Numbered from the stretch's first letter, positions 26,433-35,934 are shown. The stretch: DNA of 64,000 nucleotides from Duganella callida (GCF_004614165.1 NZ_SPVG01000180.1:1-64000); one strand, 5' to 3'. A program made the numbers and translations. Notes: generated by a model not told the origin, from the letters alone.

Positions 26433-27074
26433 TCAAGCTCCGCCCTTTTGCTTACGAGCTCGGTGAGCGGCTTGCTTGGCACGATTGCCGCATGTGGCCA
26501 TGCTGCACCACCGGCGCGCGCGGCGGCTAGTGCGGTCGACGAACAATAACGAGCAAGTTGGATTTTCGCATTGTTTGACATAGGTAAAATCTGCTGTGCA
26601 AACAAGTTCCGCCAATGCCCGAGCGATCGGCAATAATAAGGTCTCAGGCGAACGCCAGTGACGTTGCAGGCGCCACTCCAAGTGCGGACCACCGGCATCA
26701 TCCTTGTCCAGCTTATTGACTACGATTTGACCAAACTGCTCTTCCCGCTCAAGCATCTTGTTCAACGGTGCCAGCTGCTTAATTACATGCGCTCCCAATG
26801 GCTTGCCACGATGTGATTGCACGAAACCTCGAAACCATTCGCGGAAGGCGCGAGCCTGGGCAGCAACTGCATCAAGTTCGCCAGGCACAGTTCCAGTCTT
26901 AAACGACTTCAGGATATCTGGTGACACGAGTTTCGTCTGGTCTAGCCAACGCAACAACCCCGGGCCATCACTGAGCCATTCGATAGGGGTATCTACCGGA
27001 GTGGCAATGGTATTTAAAAAGTCGAGACCCAAGTCATCTGCGATCAAGAATGCGGGCATGAAATTATCGGTCAT
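26433..27074 (-). CDS. ABATE/CGNR zinc-finger transcriptional regulator
   Basis: The 213-residue protein is the most canonical of the three in the island. It has an ABATE domain starting DDLGLDFLNTIATP and a C-terminal finger QCENPTCSLLFVDRT then RRWCSMATCGNRAKQAAHRARK. It is convergent with the alpha/beta hydrolase at 25499. A GTAACC-type inverted repeat lies 49-79 bases upstream of the start. Confidence 0.9.
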   Translation of the reverse strand: MTDNFMPAFLIADDLGLDFLNTIATPVDTPIEWLSDGPGLLRWLDQTKLVSPDILKSFKTGTVPGELDAVAAQARAFREWFRGFVQSHRGKPLGAHVIKQLAPLNKMLEREEQFGQIVVNKLDKDDAGGPHLEWRLQRHWRSPETLLLPIARALAELVCTADFTYVKQCENPTCSLLFVDRTSRRARRWCSMATCGNRAKQAAHRARKQKGGA

Positions 27075-27122
27075 TTTTTTTCCAACCTTCCGAAGACGTT
27101 CCCCACGCTGGAGCAGAGTTCA

Positions 27123-27153
27123 ATAACCTCCACTTGCGGAGTTGACAAGTTAT
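27123..27153. promoter_or_regulatory. Island operator site g (ATAACC-N19-AGTTAT)
   Basis: This is a degenerate copy of the 31-bp inverted repeat with arms ATAACC and AGTTAT, 49-79 bases before the third ABATE/CGNR regulator on the minus strand. Position and spacing support it more than the sequence. Confidence 0.6.
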
Positions 27154-27566
27154 CTCGCCTTCAATAAAATGGTATTAGCCAAGTGTAATTCAATACAACA
27201 CTGGGGGAAGGCCGCATCCGGCCTTCCCGTGGCAACTGATAATTATAGCATTCCTAGAAACTCACATCCGCACTGCGCCCAACATGCTGCATCGCCCTCT
27301 GTTCAGGTTGGTATGTTCCTGTACAAGTATGTGTGTAGACGACCGGCTCAGGTCAACGCCCTAACCTGTCCGATTAGCTCCACTAGTTATCAGCCGGGGT
27401 ATGATCAACTCATGTTTCTACTTTCTGGCAGAGACAACATTGGTCTCGACGATCTTAACCGGCCGCCGGTTGGCAGGACAGACGCACCACGTCTCGTCGC
27501 AAAGCGACCCGGCCTAGAAGTGTCGTGGTTTTATCTATACGCCTGACTAACCGCGCGCCCCGTAGG
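27154..27566. other. 413-base gap with a strong hairpin
   Basis: A perfect 10-bp hairpin (GGGAAGGCCG, loop CATC, CGGCCTTCCC) lies at 27205-27228 and may be a terminator without a clear T-tract. A plus-strand frame (27142-27546) spans the region, but it has no recognisable domain and an unusual composition. I do not call it a gene. Confidence 0.5.
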
Positions 27567-29159
27567 CTAACGCTGCCGGCCGCCACCATCATTAGCGCCC
27601 AAGTGGAACGTACAGACGAGTTTAGTCAGCTCGGCTGCCTGACCGGTGAGAGACGTAGCGGCGGCAGCGGCTTCTTCAACCAATGCCGCGTTCTGCTGAG
27701 TCACATTGTCGATCTGCTTGATGGCTTCGTTGATGAGTTCGATGCCTGTGGCCTGCTGCTCAGTTGCACCTGCTATGTCGGCCATTATCTGGGCAACCCG
27801 TCGAATGCAGCTTGTAATCTCTTGCATTGCGTCGCCTGCCTCATTCACCTGCTTGCACCCGCCTCTCGCTTCAGAAACTGAATCGACGATCAACGTCTTG
27901 ATTTCTTTTGCTGCCAACGCCGCTCGTTGCGCCAGCGTTCTTACCTCCGTGGCGACGACAGCGAAACCCCTACCTTGCTCGCCTGCTCGAGCGGCCTCTA
28001 CCGCTGCATTCAGCGCCAATATATTCGTTTGAAAAGCGATCCCGTCGATGACACCAATAATGTCGGAGATTTTGCTGGACATAGAATTTATTCGATTCAT
28101 CCTCTCGATCACTTGATCTACCACGATCTGCCCCTTCTCCGCAGCGACAGAAGCTACCGTTGCCAGCTCTCGAGCATGTCGGCCATCCTCAGCATTCTTC
28201 CGCACTACCGACGTCAGCTCCTCCATTGCAGACGCTGTCTCTTCCAGCGAACCCGCTTGCTGCTCGGTGCGCGACGACAAATCCATATTGCCAGATGCAA
28301 TCTGCCCGGAGGCTGCCGCGATGCTGTTGGCGCTCAGGCGAACCTGCGAGACAATTCCAGCCAACCCATAGCGCATTTTCTTGATAGCGTTCATTAAGCT
28401 GGCGTTGTCACCTTGATCGACATAAGGCTCAATACTTAAGTCGCCTGCTGCAATGCGCTCTGCGACCATAACCGCGACCCTCGGTTCCCCGCCAAGCTCC
28501 TCTATCAGACTATGGGTAATCGCCCAAGAGGCCAGTCCTCCAACTATCGCGGCAATACAGCCGAAGATAATCATTGAACTGCGGGCGCTAACGTACGCCT
28601 CCTCGGCCTCAGAGACCGCATGCTGACTCGCCTGCGCCTCAAGCTCGCTCATTTGATTTAACAACGTCCACCATTCACGCTGCAGAGGACGTAGTTCGTC
28701 CATCAATACCGTCAATGCAGCGTCAACTTTTCTTTGCTGACCAAGAGCTAATACCCGCTCCAGCACGGGCTCGGTGCGTCGTGCCTGTTCCCTGATCCTC
28801 TCGAAAAGCACCAGTTTTTCTTTAGCATCTGGATCAGTCATTAATAGCCGGGCCAATTTCTCATCGGCCTCAGCGTACCTTTTTGCTTGTGCTGGAAAAC
28901 GTGCGTACTCGGCCTCAAGCTGACTTGGCGCAGACACCAGCAAAATATTGCGCGCCGCCAGGGCCCGTTCAACAGTAGATAGGTACATTGACGACACAAG
29001 CCCGACCTCCACGTTGTTGACATTGGTAATTTCATTTGTACGCGACTGCATCAGGGACATATGTCGCAGGGACAGCGCAATGACCGCAAACATCATTAGG
29101 GACACCAAAGCAAAGCCTGATACCAAACGGGTTGATACCTTGAATCTGCCCATGTTCAT
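27567..29159 (-). CDS. Methyl-accepting chemotaxis protein
   Basis: The 530-residue receptor has a transmembrane helix at residues about 8-30, a periplasmic four-helix-bundle sensor (residues about 35-185, MCP_1 type), and a second helix near residue 190-210. A HAMP domain and the cytoplasmic signalling hairpin ([20 protein letters not shown] with the conserved tip) follow. There is no C-terminal CheR-docking pentapeptide. The ligand is unknown. The ATG at 29159 follows GAGGAG. Operator site i lies 87-117 bases upstream in the divergent region shared with egtB. Confidence 0.93.
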   Translation of the reverse strand: MNMGRFKVSTRLVSGFALVSLMMFAVIALSLRHMSLMQSRTNEITNVNNVEVGLVSSMYLSTVERALAARNILLVSAPSQLEAEYARFPAQAKRYAEADEKLARLLMTDPDAKEKLVLFERIREQARRTEPVLERVLALGQQRKVDAALTVLMDELRPLQREWWTLLNQMSELEAQASQHAVSEAEEAYVSARSSMIIFGCIAAIVGGLASWAITHSLIEELGGEPRVAVMVAERIAAGDLSIEPYVDQGDNASLMNAIKKMRYGLAGIVSQVRLSANSIAAASGQIASGNMDLSSRTEQQAGSLEETASAMEELTSVVRKNAEDGRHARELATVASVAAEKGQIVVDQVIERMNRINSMSSKISDIIGVIDGIAFQTNILALNAAVEAARAGEQGRGFAVVATEVRTLAQRAALAAKEIKTLIVDSVSEARGGCKQVNEAGDAMQEITSCIRRVAQIMADIAGATEQQATGIELINEAIKQIDNVTQQNAALVEEAAAAATSLTGQAAELTKLVCTFHLGANDGGGRQR

Positions 29160-29245
29160 TCGAACTCCTCTCATTGTTTATTGTTATTCGCTCCGAATGC
29201 AGCAACGCAACCACCACAATCGCAGCTGATGATTGCATGCAATAA

Positions 29246-29276
29246 GTAACTTGTCAAACACCATTTATCAGGTTAT
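29246..29276. promoter_or_regulatory. Island operator site i (GTAACT-N19-GGTTAT)
   Basis: This 31-bp inverted repeat lies between the divergent chemoreceptor and egtB genes, 39-69 bases before egtB. It could place ergothioneine synthesis under the same control as the other island genes. Confidence 0.68.
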
Positions 29277-29314
29277 TGTTGCGACTTGGTGACTAAGAAA
29301 TCACGAGATAAATT

Positions 29315-30622
29315 ATGGAAGACTTGAATCTAACCACCGCTGAAACAAAGGCAATCGGCAACTCCATTGAAAGATCGCGCACAGCATTAATGTCCCAGTT
29401 CGTCCGAGTCCGAGCACTCACAACAGCGTTGGCTATGCCCCTTTCTGATGCCGACGCAAGTGCACAGTCGATGCCGGACGCATCTCCAGCGAAATGGCAC
29501 CTGGCGCATACAACCTGGTTCTTTGAATCTTTTGTACTTCAAGAGTTCGTCTCTGGCTATGTGCCCTATGACACAGCATTCAGTTACCTGTTCAATAGCT
29601 ACTACGAGGGCAAAGGCGAGCGTATTGCCCGCCACATGCGTGGGCTACTAACGAGGCCCTCATTAGAAGAGGTGCTGCAATATCGGGAACACGTAGACGC
29701 TGCAATCGTTGCGGCGGCCGCGTCGATGTCCAATGAGGTGATGGAATTAGTTAAATTAGGATGCAATCATGAGCAGCAGCATCAAGAACTACTGATAACG
29801 GACGTACTACACCTCTTTTACCAAAACCCGCTTCTGCCTGCCGCATATAGCACAGAGCCGCTGAACAACGAAGGCCGACCGCAGCCCATGGCATGGGTGA
29901 AAATCGATGGCGGTATGAAGGTACTGGGCCATGGCGGCGAGGGGTTCTCTTTCGATTGCGAAAGACCTCGACACTCCGTATGGTTACCGCCGTACTTGTT
30001 GGCGGATCGTCTCGTCACCAACCATGAGTGGTTAGCGTTCATCAATTCCGGCGGTTATGAAAAGTCTGAATATTGGCTGTCAGACGGATGGGCTTGGGTC
30101 CAACAAAATCAGATACGCGCACCACTGTACTGGATTTACTCGGAGGGGGAAGGATGGCCCCACCGATTCGGGTTGGCTGGCCCGGAGAAATTAGCTCTTA
30201 CCGCACCAGTCAGTCATATTTGTTTTTACGAGGCTGATGCGTACGCGCGATGGGCGGGTGCTCGGCTGCCTACCGAGGCCGAATGGGAAAACGCAGCGGC
30301 AGGATATGTTCCTGAACAAGGTGTATTTCTGGACGACGCACTTTCTGTGCGGCCAATGCCTGCGTCGGCAGGTGATGGGCTTAAGCAGCTATTCGGTGAT
30401 CTCTGGGAATGGACGGGATCCGCGTTTCTACCCCATCCAGGGTTCCGGCCCGAGGCGGGAGCTGTTGGGGAGTACAACGGAAAATTCATGTCGGGACAAT
30501 TCGTCCTCAAAGGCGGCAGTTGTGCAACTCCTCGCAATCACATTCGTGCCAGCTATCGGAACTTTTTTTACCCTCATCAACGCTGGCAATTTACCGGCGT
30601 AAGACTCGCAAAGGATATCTGA
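29315..30622 (+). CDS. egtB: Ergothioneine biosynthesis protein EgtB
   Basis: The 435-residue iron enzyme joins a sulfur donor to hercynine by forming a C-S bond with O2. The DinB-like N-terminal domain has KWHLAHTTWFFE and NHEQQHQELL, giving the three-His iron site. The FGE-sulfatase C-terminal domain has RLPTEAEWE, GDLWEWTGSAF and the ending YPHQRWQFTGVRLA. It is the first gene of egtB-egtD; the egtD start overlaps its stop by one base. Ergothioneine is a thiol antioxidant. No egtA or egtC is present, so the donor is probably cysteine, as in many proteobacterial systems (inference). Confidence 0.95.
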   Translation: MEDLNLTTAETKAIGNSIERSRTALMSQFVRVRALTTALAMPLSDADASAQSMPDASPAKWHLAHTTWFFESFVLQEFVSGYVPYDTAFSYLFNSYYEGKGERIARHMRGLLTRPSLEEVLQYREHVDAAIVAAAASMSNEVMELVKLGCNHEQQHQELLITDVLHLFYQNPLLPAAYSTEPLNNEGRPQPMAWVKIDGGMKVLGHGGEGFSFDCERPRHSVWLPPYLLADRLVTNHEWLAFINSGGYEKSEYWLSDGWAWVQQNQIRAPLYWIYSEGEGWPHRFGLAGPEKLALTAPVSHICFYEADAYARWAGARLPTEAEWENAAAGYVPEQGVFLDDALSVRPMPASAGDGLKQLFGDLWEWTGSAFLPHPGFRPEAGAVGEYNGKFMSGQFVLKGGSCATPRNHIRASYRNFFYPHQRWQFTGVRLAKDI

Positions 30623-31605
30623 TGTCAACTTCCTATGAAATTGATGTAGCACCTGTCGCTCCTTCGTACAACTCTGCATTTGCTGCAGACGTGCTGGCGG
30701 GACTGGGAGCCTCGCAACGTCAAATTCCGGCGCGCTGGTTCTACGACAAAAGGGGGTCTGAATTGTTCGAGCAGATTACCCAATTGCCGGAGTATTACCC
30801 CACTCGGACAGAGCGTCGGATTTTGCGGCAATATGCGAAAGCGATTGCCGCGAAGACCGGTCTGGGCCGTGCAGTTGTGGAATTCGGATCAGGCTCTTCC
30901 GCGAAGACACCTCTGTTATTGTCGGCTGTTGCGCCCTCGGCTTACGTGCCTGTCGACATCTCGGGTGAATTCCTTTATGAGTCCGCCGCAGCGCTTGGAA
31001 CGGTATTTCCTAAGCTACCCATCTATCCGGTTGAAGGCGATTTCATGCACCCACTTGTCATGCCTGAGGTTGTTGAGGGTATGCCTCGACTAGGCTTTTT
31101 CCCAGGATCTACTATAGGCAATCTCTTGGCAACGGAAGCCGTGGATTTATTGCGAACAATGGCGTCGACGCTCGGGTCAGATGGCATGCTGCTTATTGGT
31201 ATAGACCGAGTAAAGAGCGCTGACGTTCTAGTTCCAGCGTATGACGACGCACAGGGCGTAACGGCTGCATTCAACCTAAATATGATAAGGCGGATCAATC
31301 GGGAGTTGGCCGGCACTATACCGTTGAGTGACTTCAGGCATGTGGCACGCTGGAATGCTGAATTCTCGCGAATAGAAATGCACCTAGAGGCAAAGCGTGA
31401 CCTCCGCTTCACGGTGAAAGGCTATGAATTTTCAATGCTTGCCGGCGAAACGATCCACACTGAAAACAGTCACAAGTACAGCTTACAGGGGGCAGAACTT
31501 TTGCTGCGAGCCGGTGGATGGTCTCCCATAGAAAATTGGACCGACGAAAATGCTCTCTTCTCAGTGATACTCGCGTCGGTCTCAGAATCTCCATTGTTTC
31601 GTTAG
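30622..31605 (+). CDS. egtD: L-histidine N-alpha-methyltransferase EgtD
   Basis: The 327-residue SAM-dependent enzyme trimethylates histidine to hercynine. Family signatures are ARWFYDKRGSELFEQIT, LPEYYPTRTE, VEFGSGSSAKT and LGFFPGSTIGN. The ATG at 30622 overlaps the egtB TGA (TGATG), so the two are translationally coupled. A much longer frame from 30409 is only an overlap with egtB. The missing egtE lyase step may be done by a general C-S lyase elsewhere. Confidence 0.95.
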   Translation: MSTSYEIDVAPVAPSYNSAFAADVLAGLGASQRQIPARWFYDKRGSELFEQITQLPEYYPTRTERRILRQYAKAIAAKTGLGRAVVEFGSGSSAKTPLLLSAVAPSAYVPVDISGEFLYESAAALGTVFPKLPIYPVEGDFMHPLVMPEVVEGMPRLGFFPGSTIGNLLATEAVDLLRTMASTLGSDGMLLIGIDRVKSADVLVPAYDDAQGVTAAFNLNMIRRINRELAGTIPLSDFRHVARWNAEFSRIEMHLEAKRDLRFTVKGYEFSMLAGETIHTENSHKYSLQGAELLLRAGGWSPIENWTDENALFSVILASVSESPLFR

Positions 31606-31715
31606 TGCTGTGTTTTCCCAAACAGCAGCAATAGCTCAACACTTAACCATTCCAAGAATACGCCATCAAAAATGCCGGTAACATTAAGTCGGGCCACATC
31701 GGTTAGGAGAGATTT

Positions 31716-33740
31716 ATGAATGCAGGTAACGACGTAACCGGCATGAGGAAGCAAGTCATCCTCGGGAAACTACTCCATCCAGGAAAAGGGTCTCGACGTT
31801 TTTTGGTGGAGTCGAGATCGGTAGTTTATGGGTTTCTAGTCGTCCTGATGGCGTTAAGCGTAGGACTGTCGTGGACGTTCGAGCGGACGGCAAATACCAT
31901 CAGGAAAAATGCCGATCCGGCTATACACGAAGACATTCCGCAGCTGCGTTTTTTGCTCGACATGGACAGCGCAATTCTGCGTTATGAGCAGGTCTTGGAT
32001 GGGTACTACAGCCAGACGATAAACGTCGCGCAATATCTCTACGCTGGCACAATTGCGCGTAAAGAGATGGAGAGCGCTCTAGAAGGGCTACGTCGCCTGC
32101 AGAGGGGGGATCCTAGCATCGATGCATTGTACTTGGGTTACCTGTCGCTGGAGCGTGCAGCGAGCAAACTCGAACGGACGGCTACCAACGACGGGTCTCC
32201 GAGAGCGGCAAGTGTTCAGAAATTAATTTTTGACCATAATGAAAATGCTAAAGCTCTGCGCCTGCAGATTAATTCTCTAAAGAACTCAGCTCAGCAAGCA
32301 CTTTCCGGAAGTGGCGACAAAGTCGACTCGAACATCAAGGGTTTAGCTTACCTCGTGCATTGGTATGATGCCTTCGCCTTACTTAGTTGTGGCCTGATGA
32401 TTTATCACATTCGGGAGAAATTTCGAGTGGAAAAAGAACTGCACCACCAGGCGGGCCATGACCCGTTGACGGGACTACCGCATCGCAGAGCGTTCGTCGC
32501 CAGGCTGAAGTCTATGTCGTGCGAGCCGTCTATCGTCGTATTAGGAACCATAGATGGCTATTCGAGGTTGGTAGGTGGCTATGGCCATGCCTTCGCCGAC
32601 CAGGTAATGGTAAATATCGCATTACTTATAGAACGGGCGGCTAAGTTGCATGGTGGGGAAGTGTATCGTCTCGATGGCGCGAATTTCGCTATCCTCTACG
32701 GAGTCGGTTCGAGTGGGGATGAACTCGGCGACTCCACGGAGCGTTTAAGGGAGACGGTGCGATATGCAAACTGCCACGAGGGCAAGGAACTCCACGTTAC
32801 TTTAAGTCTGGGTACCGCGCGATATCCAGAAGATGGGTTGGAGCCTGACGTTCTTTTACGCAATGCCGATGCCGCTTTGCAGGCTGCAAGCAAAGCAGGT
32901 GGCGATGTGACTATCGAATACGGAAAAAAACTTAACGAACAACTGTTGAGCCGTCTGCAGTTAGAGACTGACCTGAGGCATGCGATTGAACGTGGCGAGC
33001 TGGAGCTTTACTATCAGCCACAACAGTCAATGAACGACGAAGGTTTGATTGGATTTGAAGCATTGATCCGTTGGCGCCGAAATGGTGAGCTGGTCTCACC
33101 AGCCAGCTTCATACCGTTAGCGGAAGAAACAGGACTGATCGTCACAATCGGAGATTGGGTATTAGAACAAAGCTGTTTGCAGTTGCAAAAATGGATGACT
33201 GATGCCAAGTGCCGTATCACGGTCGCAGTGAACATATCGCCCTTGCAGTTTGCAGATCCGTTTTTCGTCAATAAGGTCGAGCGCATCATCACGGCTAGCG
33301 GCGTAAACCCAGCCTGTATTGAGCTGGAAATCACGGAAGGCGTCATGGTCAATGATATTGGTGCGACCACGAAAATGTTGAAAGCCTTACAGAATATAGG
33401 AGTAAGGCTGGCGATCGATGATTTCGGTACCGGATATTCCAGCCTTTCCTACCTGACCCAACTGCCCGTTGAAAAACTGAAAATTGATCAGTCTTTTGTA
33501 AGAGATATCACGGTCGCCTCCCCTCAACAGACCGTCGTACAAGCGACCATTGGCCTAGCTCACAATTTAGGGATGATAGTTATCGCCGAAGGTGTCGAAA
33601 CCGAAGTTCAACAGCGACTGCTAAAAAGCTGGGGCTGCGATGAAATCCAAGGCTATTACTATAGCCGGCCCCTGCAGGCATCGGCCGCATCAGTTTTTCT
33701 CTACTCTAGGAAAATCACCACGATCGTAGACACAGCTTAA
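31716..33740 (+). CDS. Membrane-anchored GGDEF/EAL protein, probable c-di-GMP phosphodiesterase
   Basis: The 674-residue protein has a transmembrane helix at residues about 38-56, a periplasmic or helical sensor to about 210 and a second helix near 218-232. A GGDEF domain with HDPLTGLPHRRAF follows, then an EAL domain. The GGDEF signature is degenerate (YRLDGANFAI), so cyclase activity is unlikely. The EAL motifs are intact: FEALIRW near residue 447, IELEITEG, IDDFGTGYSS and LKIDQSF. It should cleave c-di-GMP. AGGAG precedes the ATG at 31716. Confidence 0.92.
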   Translation: MNAGNDVTGMRKQVILGKLLHPGKGSRRFLVESRSVVYGFLVVLMALSVGLSWTFERTANTIRKNADPAIHEDIPQLRFLLDMDSAILRYEQVLDGYYSQTINVAQYLYAGTIARKEMESALEGLRRLQRGDPSIDALYLGYLSLERAASKLERTATNDGSPRAASVQKLIFDHNENAKALRLQINSLKNSAQQALSGSGDKVDSNIKGLAYLVHWYDAFALLSCGLMIYHIREKFRVEKELHHQAGHDPLTGLPHRRAFVARLKSMSCEPSIVVLGTIDGYSRLVGGYGHAFADQVMVNIALLIERAAKLHGGEVYRLDGANFAILYGVGSSGDELGDSTERLRETVRYANCHEGKELHVTLSLGTARYPEDGLEPDVLLRNADAALQAASKAGGDVTIEYGKKLNEQLLSRLQLETDLRHAIERGELELYYQPQQSMNDEGLIGFEALIRWRRNGELVSPASFIPLAEETGLIVTIGDWVLEQSCLQLQKWMTDAKCRITVAVNISPLQFADPFFVNKVERIITASGVNPACIELEITEGVMVNDIGATTKMLKALQNIGVRLAIDDFGTGYSSLSYLTQLPVEKLKIDQSFVRDITVASPQQTVVQATIGLAHNLGMIVIAEGVETEVQQRLLKSWGCDEIQGYYYSRPLQASAASVFLYSRKITTIVDTA

Positions 33741-33800
33741 CTAATCCGCAGTTCATGCGCAGGCGTATAGCGGTAAGTAAGCATCAACACCACCGCCAAA

Positions 33801-33831
33801 GACACCTAACAGAATAGTCTTTATAGGTTAT
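33801..33831. promoter_or_regulatory. Island operator site k, degenerate (GACACC-N19-GGTTAT)
   Basis: The right half TAGGTTAT is perfect and the left half matches four of six bases at the right distance. It lies 107-137 bases before the EF-hand gene. This is among the weakest of the ten sites. Confidence 0.45.
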
Positions 33832-33937
33832 CTTCTTGTTTTAGATAGATTGCCATCCGTTATACTCACATCGGCTACCATCCGACGGCGCGCACCTAAC
33901 GAAGCCTAACCCTTTAACTTAGTCAAAGGATAGTGAC

Positions 33938-34414
33938 ATGGCAATCTCCCCTCTCAACTCTAGAACTTCATACCCCCCAAGTGCACTGGCGCTCAGCAAA
34001 GAGGCACAAAGCATCTCGAGCCTAGCTTCAAAGGGCATAACCTTTACCACTATCTATAACGGTCGGGAAGTATCGCAGTCTCTGATAAACGGCACACGCC
34101 CTCCAGCCGGGAGTATCCCGCTTGGGCTCGGCGGGTCGATGTCTACATCAGATTTCGATGAAATAATGCTACAGATTGGAGCATCACAGTCGCAAGCCGA
34201 TGCGATCAAAAATGGATTCGATTCAAACAAAGATGGTTCGATCACTAATGATGAAATCTTGCAGGGACTTGCGAGCCTTGGCTCAGCTACAAATAGCGCA
34301 AATGCGCAGTTGCTGATGGGTTTAATGGACGCCAGAGGAAACCGTGATGGTGTTGTACAGCAGGAGGAGTTCGCAAGCGTAGAGACATCGCTGGCGTCAG
34401 GACTGAAAAAATAA
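33938..34414 (+). CDS. EF-hand domain protein
   Basis: The 158-residue protein has a Ser/Thr/Pro-rich N-terminal half. A canonical calcium loop (DSNKDGSITNDE near residues 88-99) and a second, poorer loop (DARGNRDGVVQQEE near residue 124) follow. There is no signal peptide, though the N-terminus (MAISPLNSRTSYPPS) resembles flagellar or type III-related small proteins. The ribosome site AAGGAT lies eight bases before the ATG. Its function is unknown; it may be a calcium sensor. Confidence 0.8.
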   Translation: MAISPLNSRTSYPPSALALSKEAQSISSLASKGITFTTIYNGREVSQSLINGTRPPAGSIPLGLGGSMSTSDFDEIMLQIGASQSQADAIKNGFDSNKDGSITNDEILQGLASLGSATNSANAQLLMGLMDARGNRDGVVQQEEFASVETSLASGLKK

Positions 34415-34581
34415 ACACAACTTCATATAAACGCTCGAATCTCTTGCAGCAAGCTGGCGCGTAAGCTTCCGCGCCGGCATTACAAACTTATACGTGCGCT
34501 GACAAAGTCAATGATCTCGATTCCGTGCGCTGGCAGTTCAGGACTATCGCGGCCCTCCTGCCGTACGCCTTATCAGATCGA

Positions 34582-35559
34582 TTACGCTTCATGCACAACA
34601 ACCATCTTTCCCCTTGCCTCACCTGCCTCCATGATGCGTTGCGCCTCCGGCACCCCATCGAAGGAGAAAACTCGCCACGGCTTTGCCACATATTTGCCAG
34701 CTTCTACGTCGTCAACAATTTCTTGCAGTGGCACTTCCGATAATGGGAAGCCAGGAGTTCCAAACACGAAACTGCCAAAAAAGGTCAAGTCGACGCCGCT
34801 AGGCATTTGTAACAACGGATTGAAGTCAACAATCGGTGCCAAGCCGCCGAGCCATCCCGCCAAGCACACTTTGCCATCTCGGCGCACCATTTTTAAAGAA
34901 TCCAACATAGTGCTATTACCGACGAGGTCCAATACTGCATCAATTTTTTTGCTCTCAACGATATGTTGAGCCAAGTCAGACCGCTCGACCTCACAACGGC
35001 TAACTCCTAACGCCAGCAAAGGCTGGAACTGAGCCTCGCTGACAGTTGTCCCGATTACTGTCAGACCCGCATTCACTGCCATGTTGACTGCCGCAATACC
35101 GAACGCAGACGATGCACCTCGAATCACTATTGTTTGTCCTCGCTGAATTTTTAAATTCCGGAAAAGACATGTCCAAGCTGTCGCATAGGACTGAGGAATC
35201 GCGGCTAATTCAGCCCACGAAAGATCCGATTCGATCACGGCCACGTTGCTCGCATTCACACGTGTGTATTCGGCATAACTGCCGTTGATTGTCCGTCCGA
35301 GCCCCCCCATCAGCGTCGCCACCTTCGTACCCACCGCGAACTCACCACCAGGACACGAATCAACAATTCCAACACACTCAATACCGCTAACTGGCGCCGC
35401 TTCCGCCCACTCCCCTCGCCTCATGTGCATCTCTGCGTGATTGATACCGAACGCTTTGATTTTAATGACTACCATTCCAGCCTTTGGTTCAGGCTTCGGA
35501 ATATCTTTGTAAACCAATGCTTCTAGACCACCAAAGCCTTCCAATACGATTGCTTTCAC
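34582..35559 (-). CDS. Zinc-independent MDR alcohol dehydrogenase / quinone oxidoreductase-like
   Basis: The 325-residue protein has the GroES-like fold with KAFGINHAEMHMRRGEW and the NADP site IVIRGASSAFGIAAVNMA near residue 145. Catalytic zinc ligands are absent, as in quinone oxidoreductases and enoyl reductases. GTG at 35559 follows GGGAGAG by six bases and gives the normal start VKAIVLEGFGG. Operator site l lies 93-123 bases upstream. Possible substrates are quinones or alkenals. Confidence 0.88.
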   Translation of the reverse strand: MKAIVLEGFGGLEALVYKDIPKPEPKAGMVVIKIKAFGINHAEMHMRRGEWAEAAPVSGIECVGIVDSCPGGEFAVGTKVATLMGGLGRTINGSYAEYTRVNASNVAVIESDLSWAELAAIPQSYATAWTCLFRNLKIQRGQTIVIRGASSAFGIAAVNMAVNAGLTVIGTTVSEAQFQPLLALGVSRCEVERSDLAQHIVESKKIDAVLDLVGNSTMLDSLKMVRRDGKVCLAGWLGGLAPIVDFNPLLQMPSGVDLTFFGSFVFGTPGFPLSEVPLQEIVDDVEAGKYVAKPWRVFSFDGVPEAQRIMEAGEARGKMVVVHEA

Positions 35560-35651
35560 AATACTCTCCCGCGACGTAATTCGAACGATAACCCTGATCT
35601 CTACCAGCACATCGACCTATCCGATGTCGAAGAAAGGTTACCACGATTGAT

Positions 35652-35682
35652 GTAACCAGTCAACCAAGTTTAAACAGGTTAC
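35652..35682. promoter_or_regulatory. Island operator site l (perfect GTAACC-N19-GGTTAC)
   Basis: Both arms are perfect with the 31-bp span, 93-123 bases before the quinone-oxidoreductase-like gene on the minus strand. An extra GGTTAC half-site lies just outside at 35637-35642. Confidence 0.75.
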
Positions 35683-35795
35683 TAGTGAATCAAATAGACC
35701 GTGGTTGACGATCGAGCAGCGTTTCGTAGCGGATACTGCATTTTTCCACTAGTGCCCACCCAATCTTTCTGGAGGTAGGCCGTGAGAAAAAGTAA

Positions 35796-35840
35796 AAAGG
35801 GGAATTCGCGGGGAACTGCGTCCCAAACGAATCCCCCTTT
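35796..35840 (-). terminator. Terminator of the RclC/AhpD-like operon
   Basis: Arms 35796-35808 and 35828-35840 pair over 13 bp with one mismatch, with an inner GGGA/TCCC stem. Read on the minus strand, the hairpin is followed by a T-rich stretch. It lies 95 bases after the stop of the DUF417 gene. The rest of 35683-35934 holds nothing else. Confidence 0.7.
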
Positions 35841-35934
35841 CCCAAGCGAATAGTTAACGATATAAACTATTTACATCATTAACCATCCACCTCCCCGCCC
35901 CACCTGGTACATTTCGAGAACTTGAATGAAATGA

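Noticed and set aside
27361-27390. An eleventh operator (CTAACC...AGTTAT)
   Set aside because: The arms are one base too close (30 rather than 31 bp) and no gene start follows it.
27142-27546. A 134-codon plus-strand frame
   Set aside because: It overlaps an operator and a hairpin, lacks a ribosome site and a recognised domain, and looks like noncoding DNA.
31679-31706. Operator before the GGDEF/EAL gene (GTAACA...GGTTAG)
   Set aside because: The span is 28 bp and both arms are imperfect, unlike the ten accepted sites.
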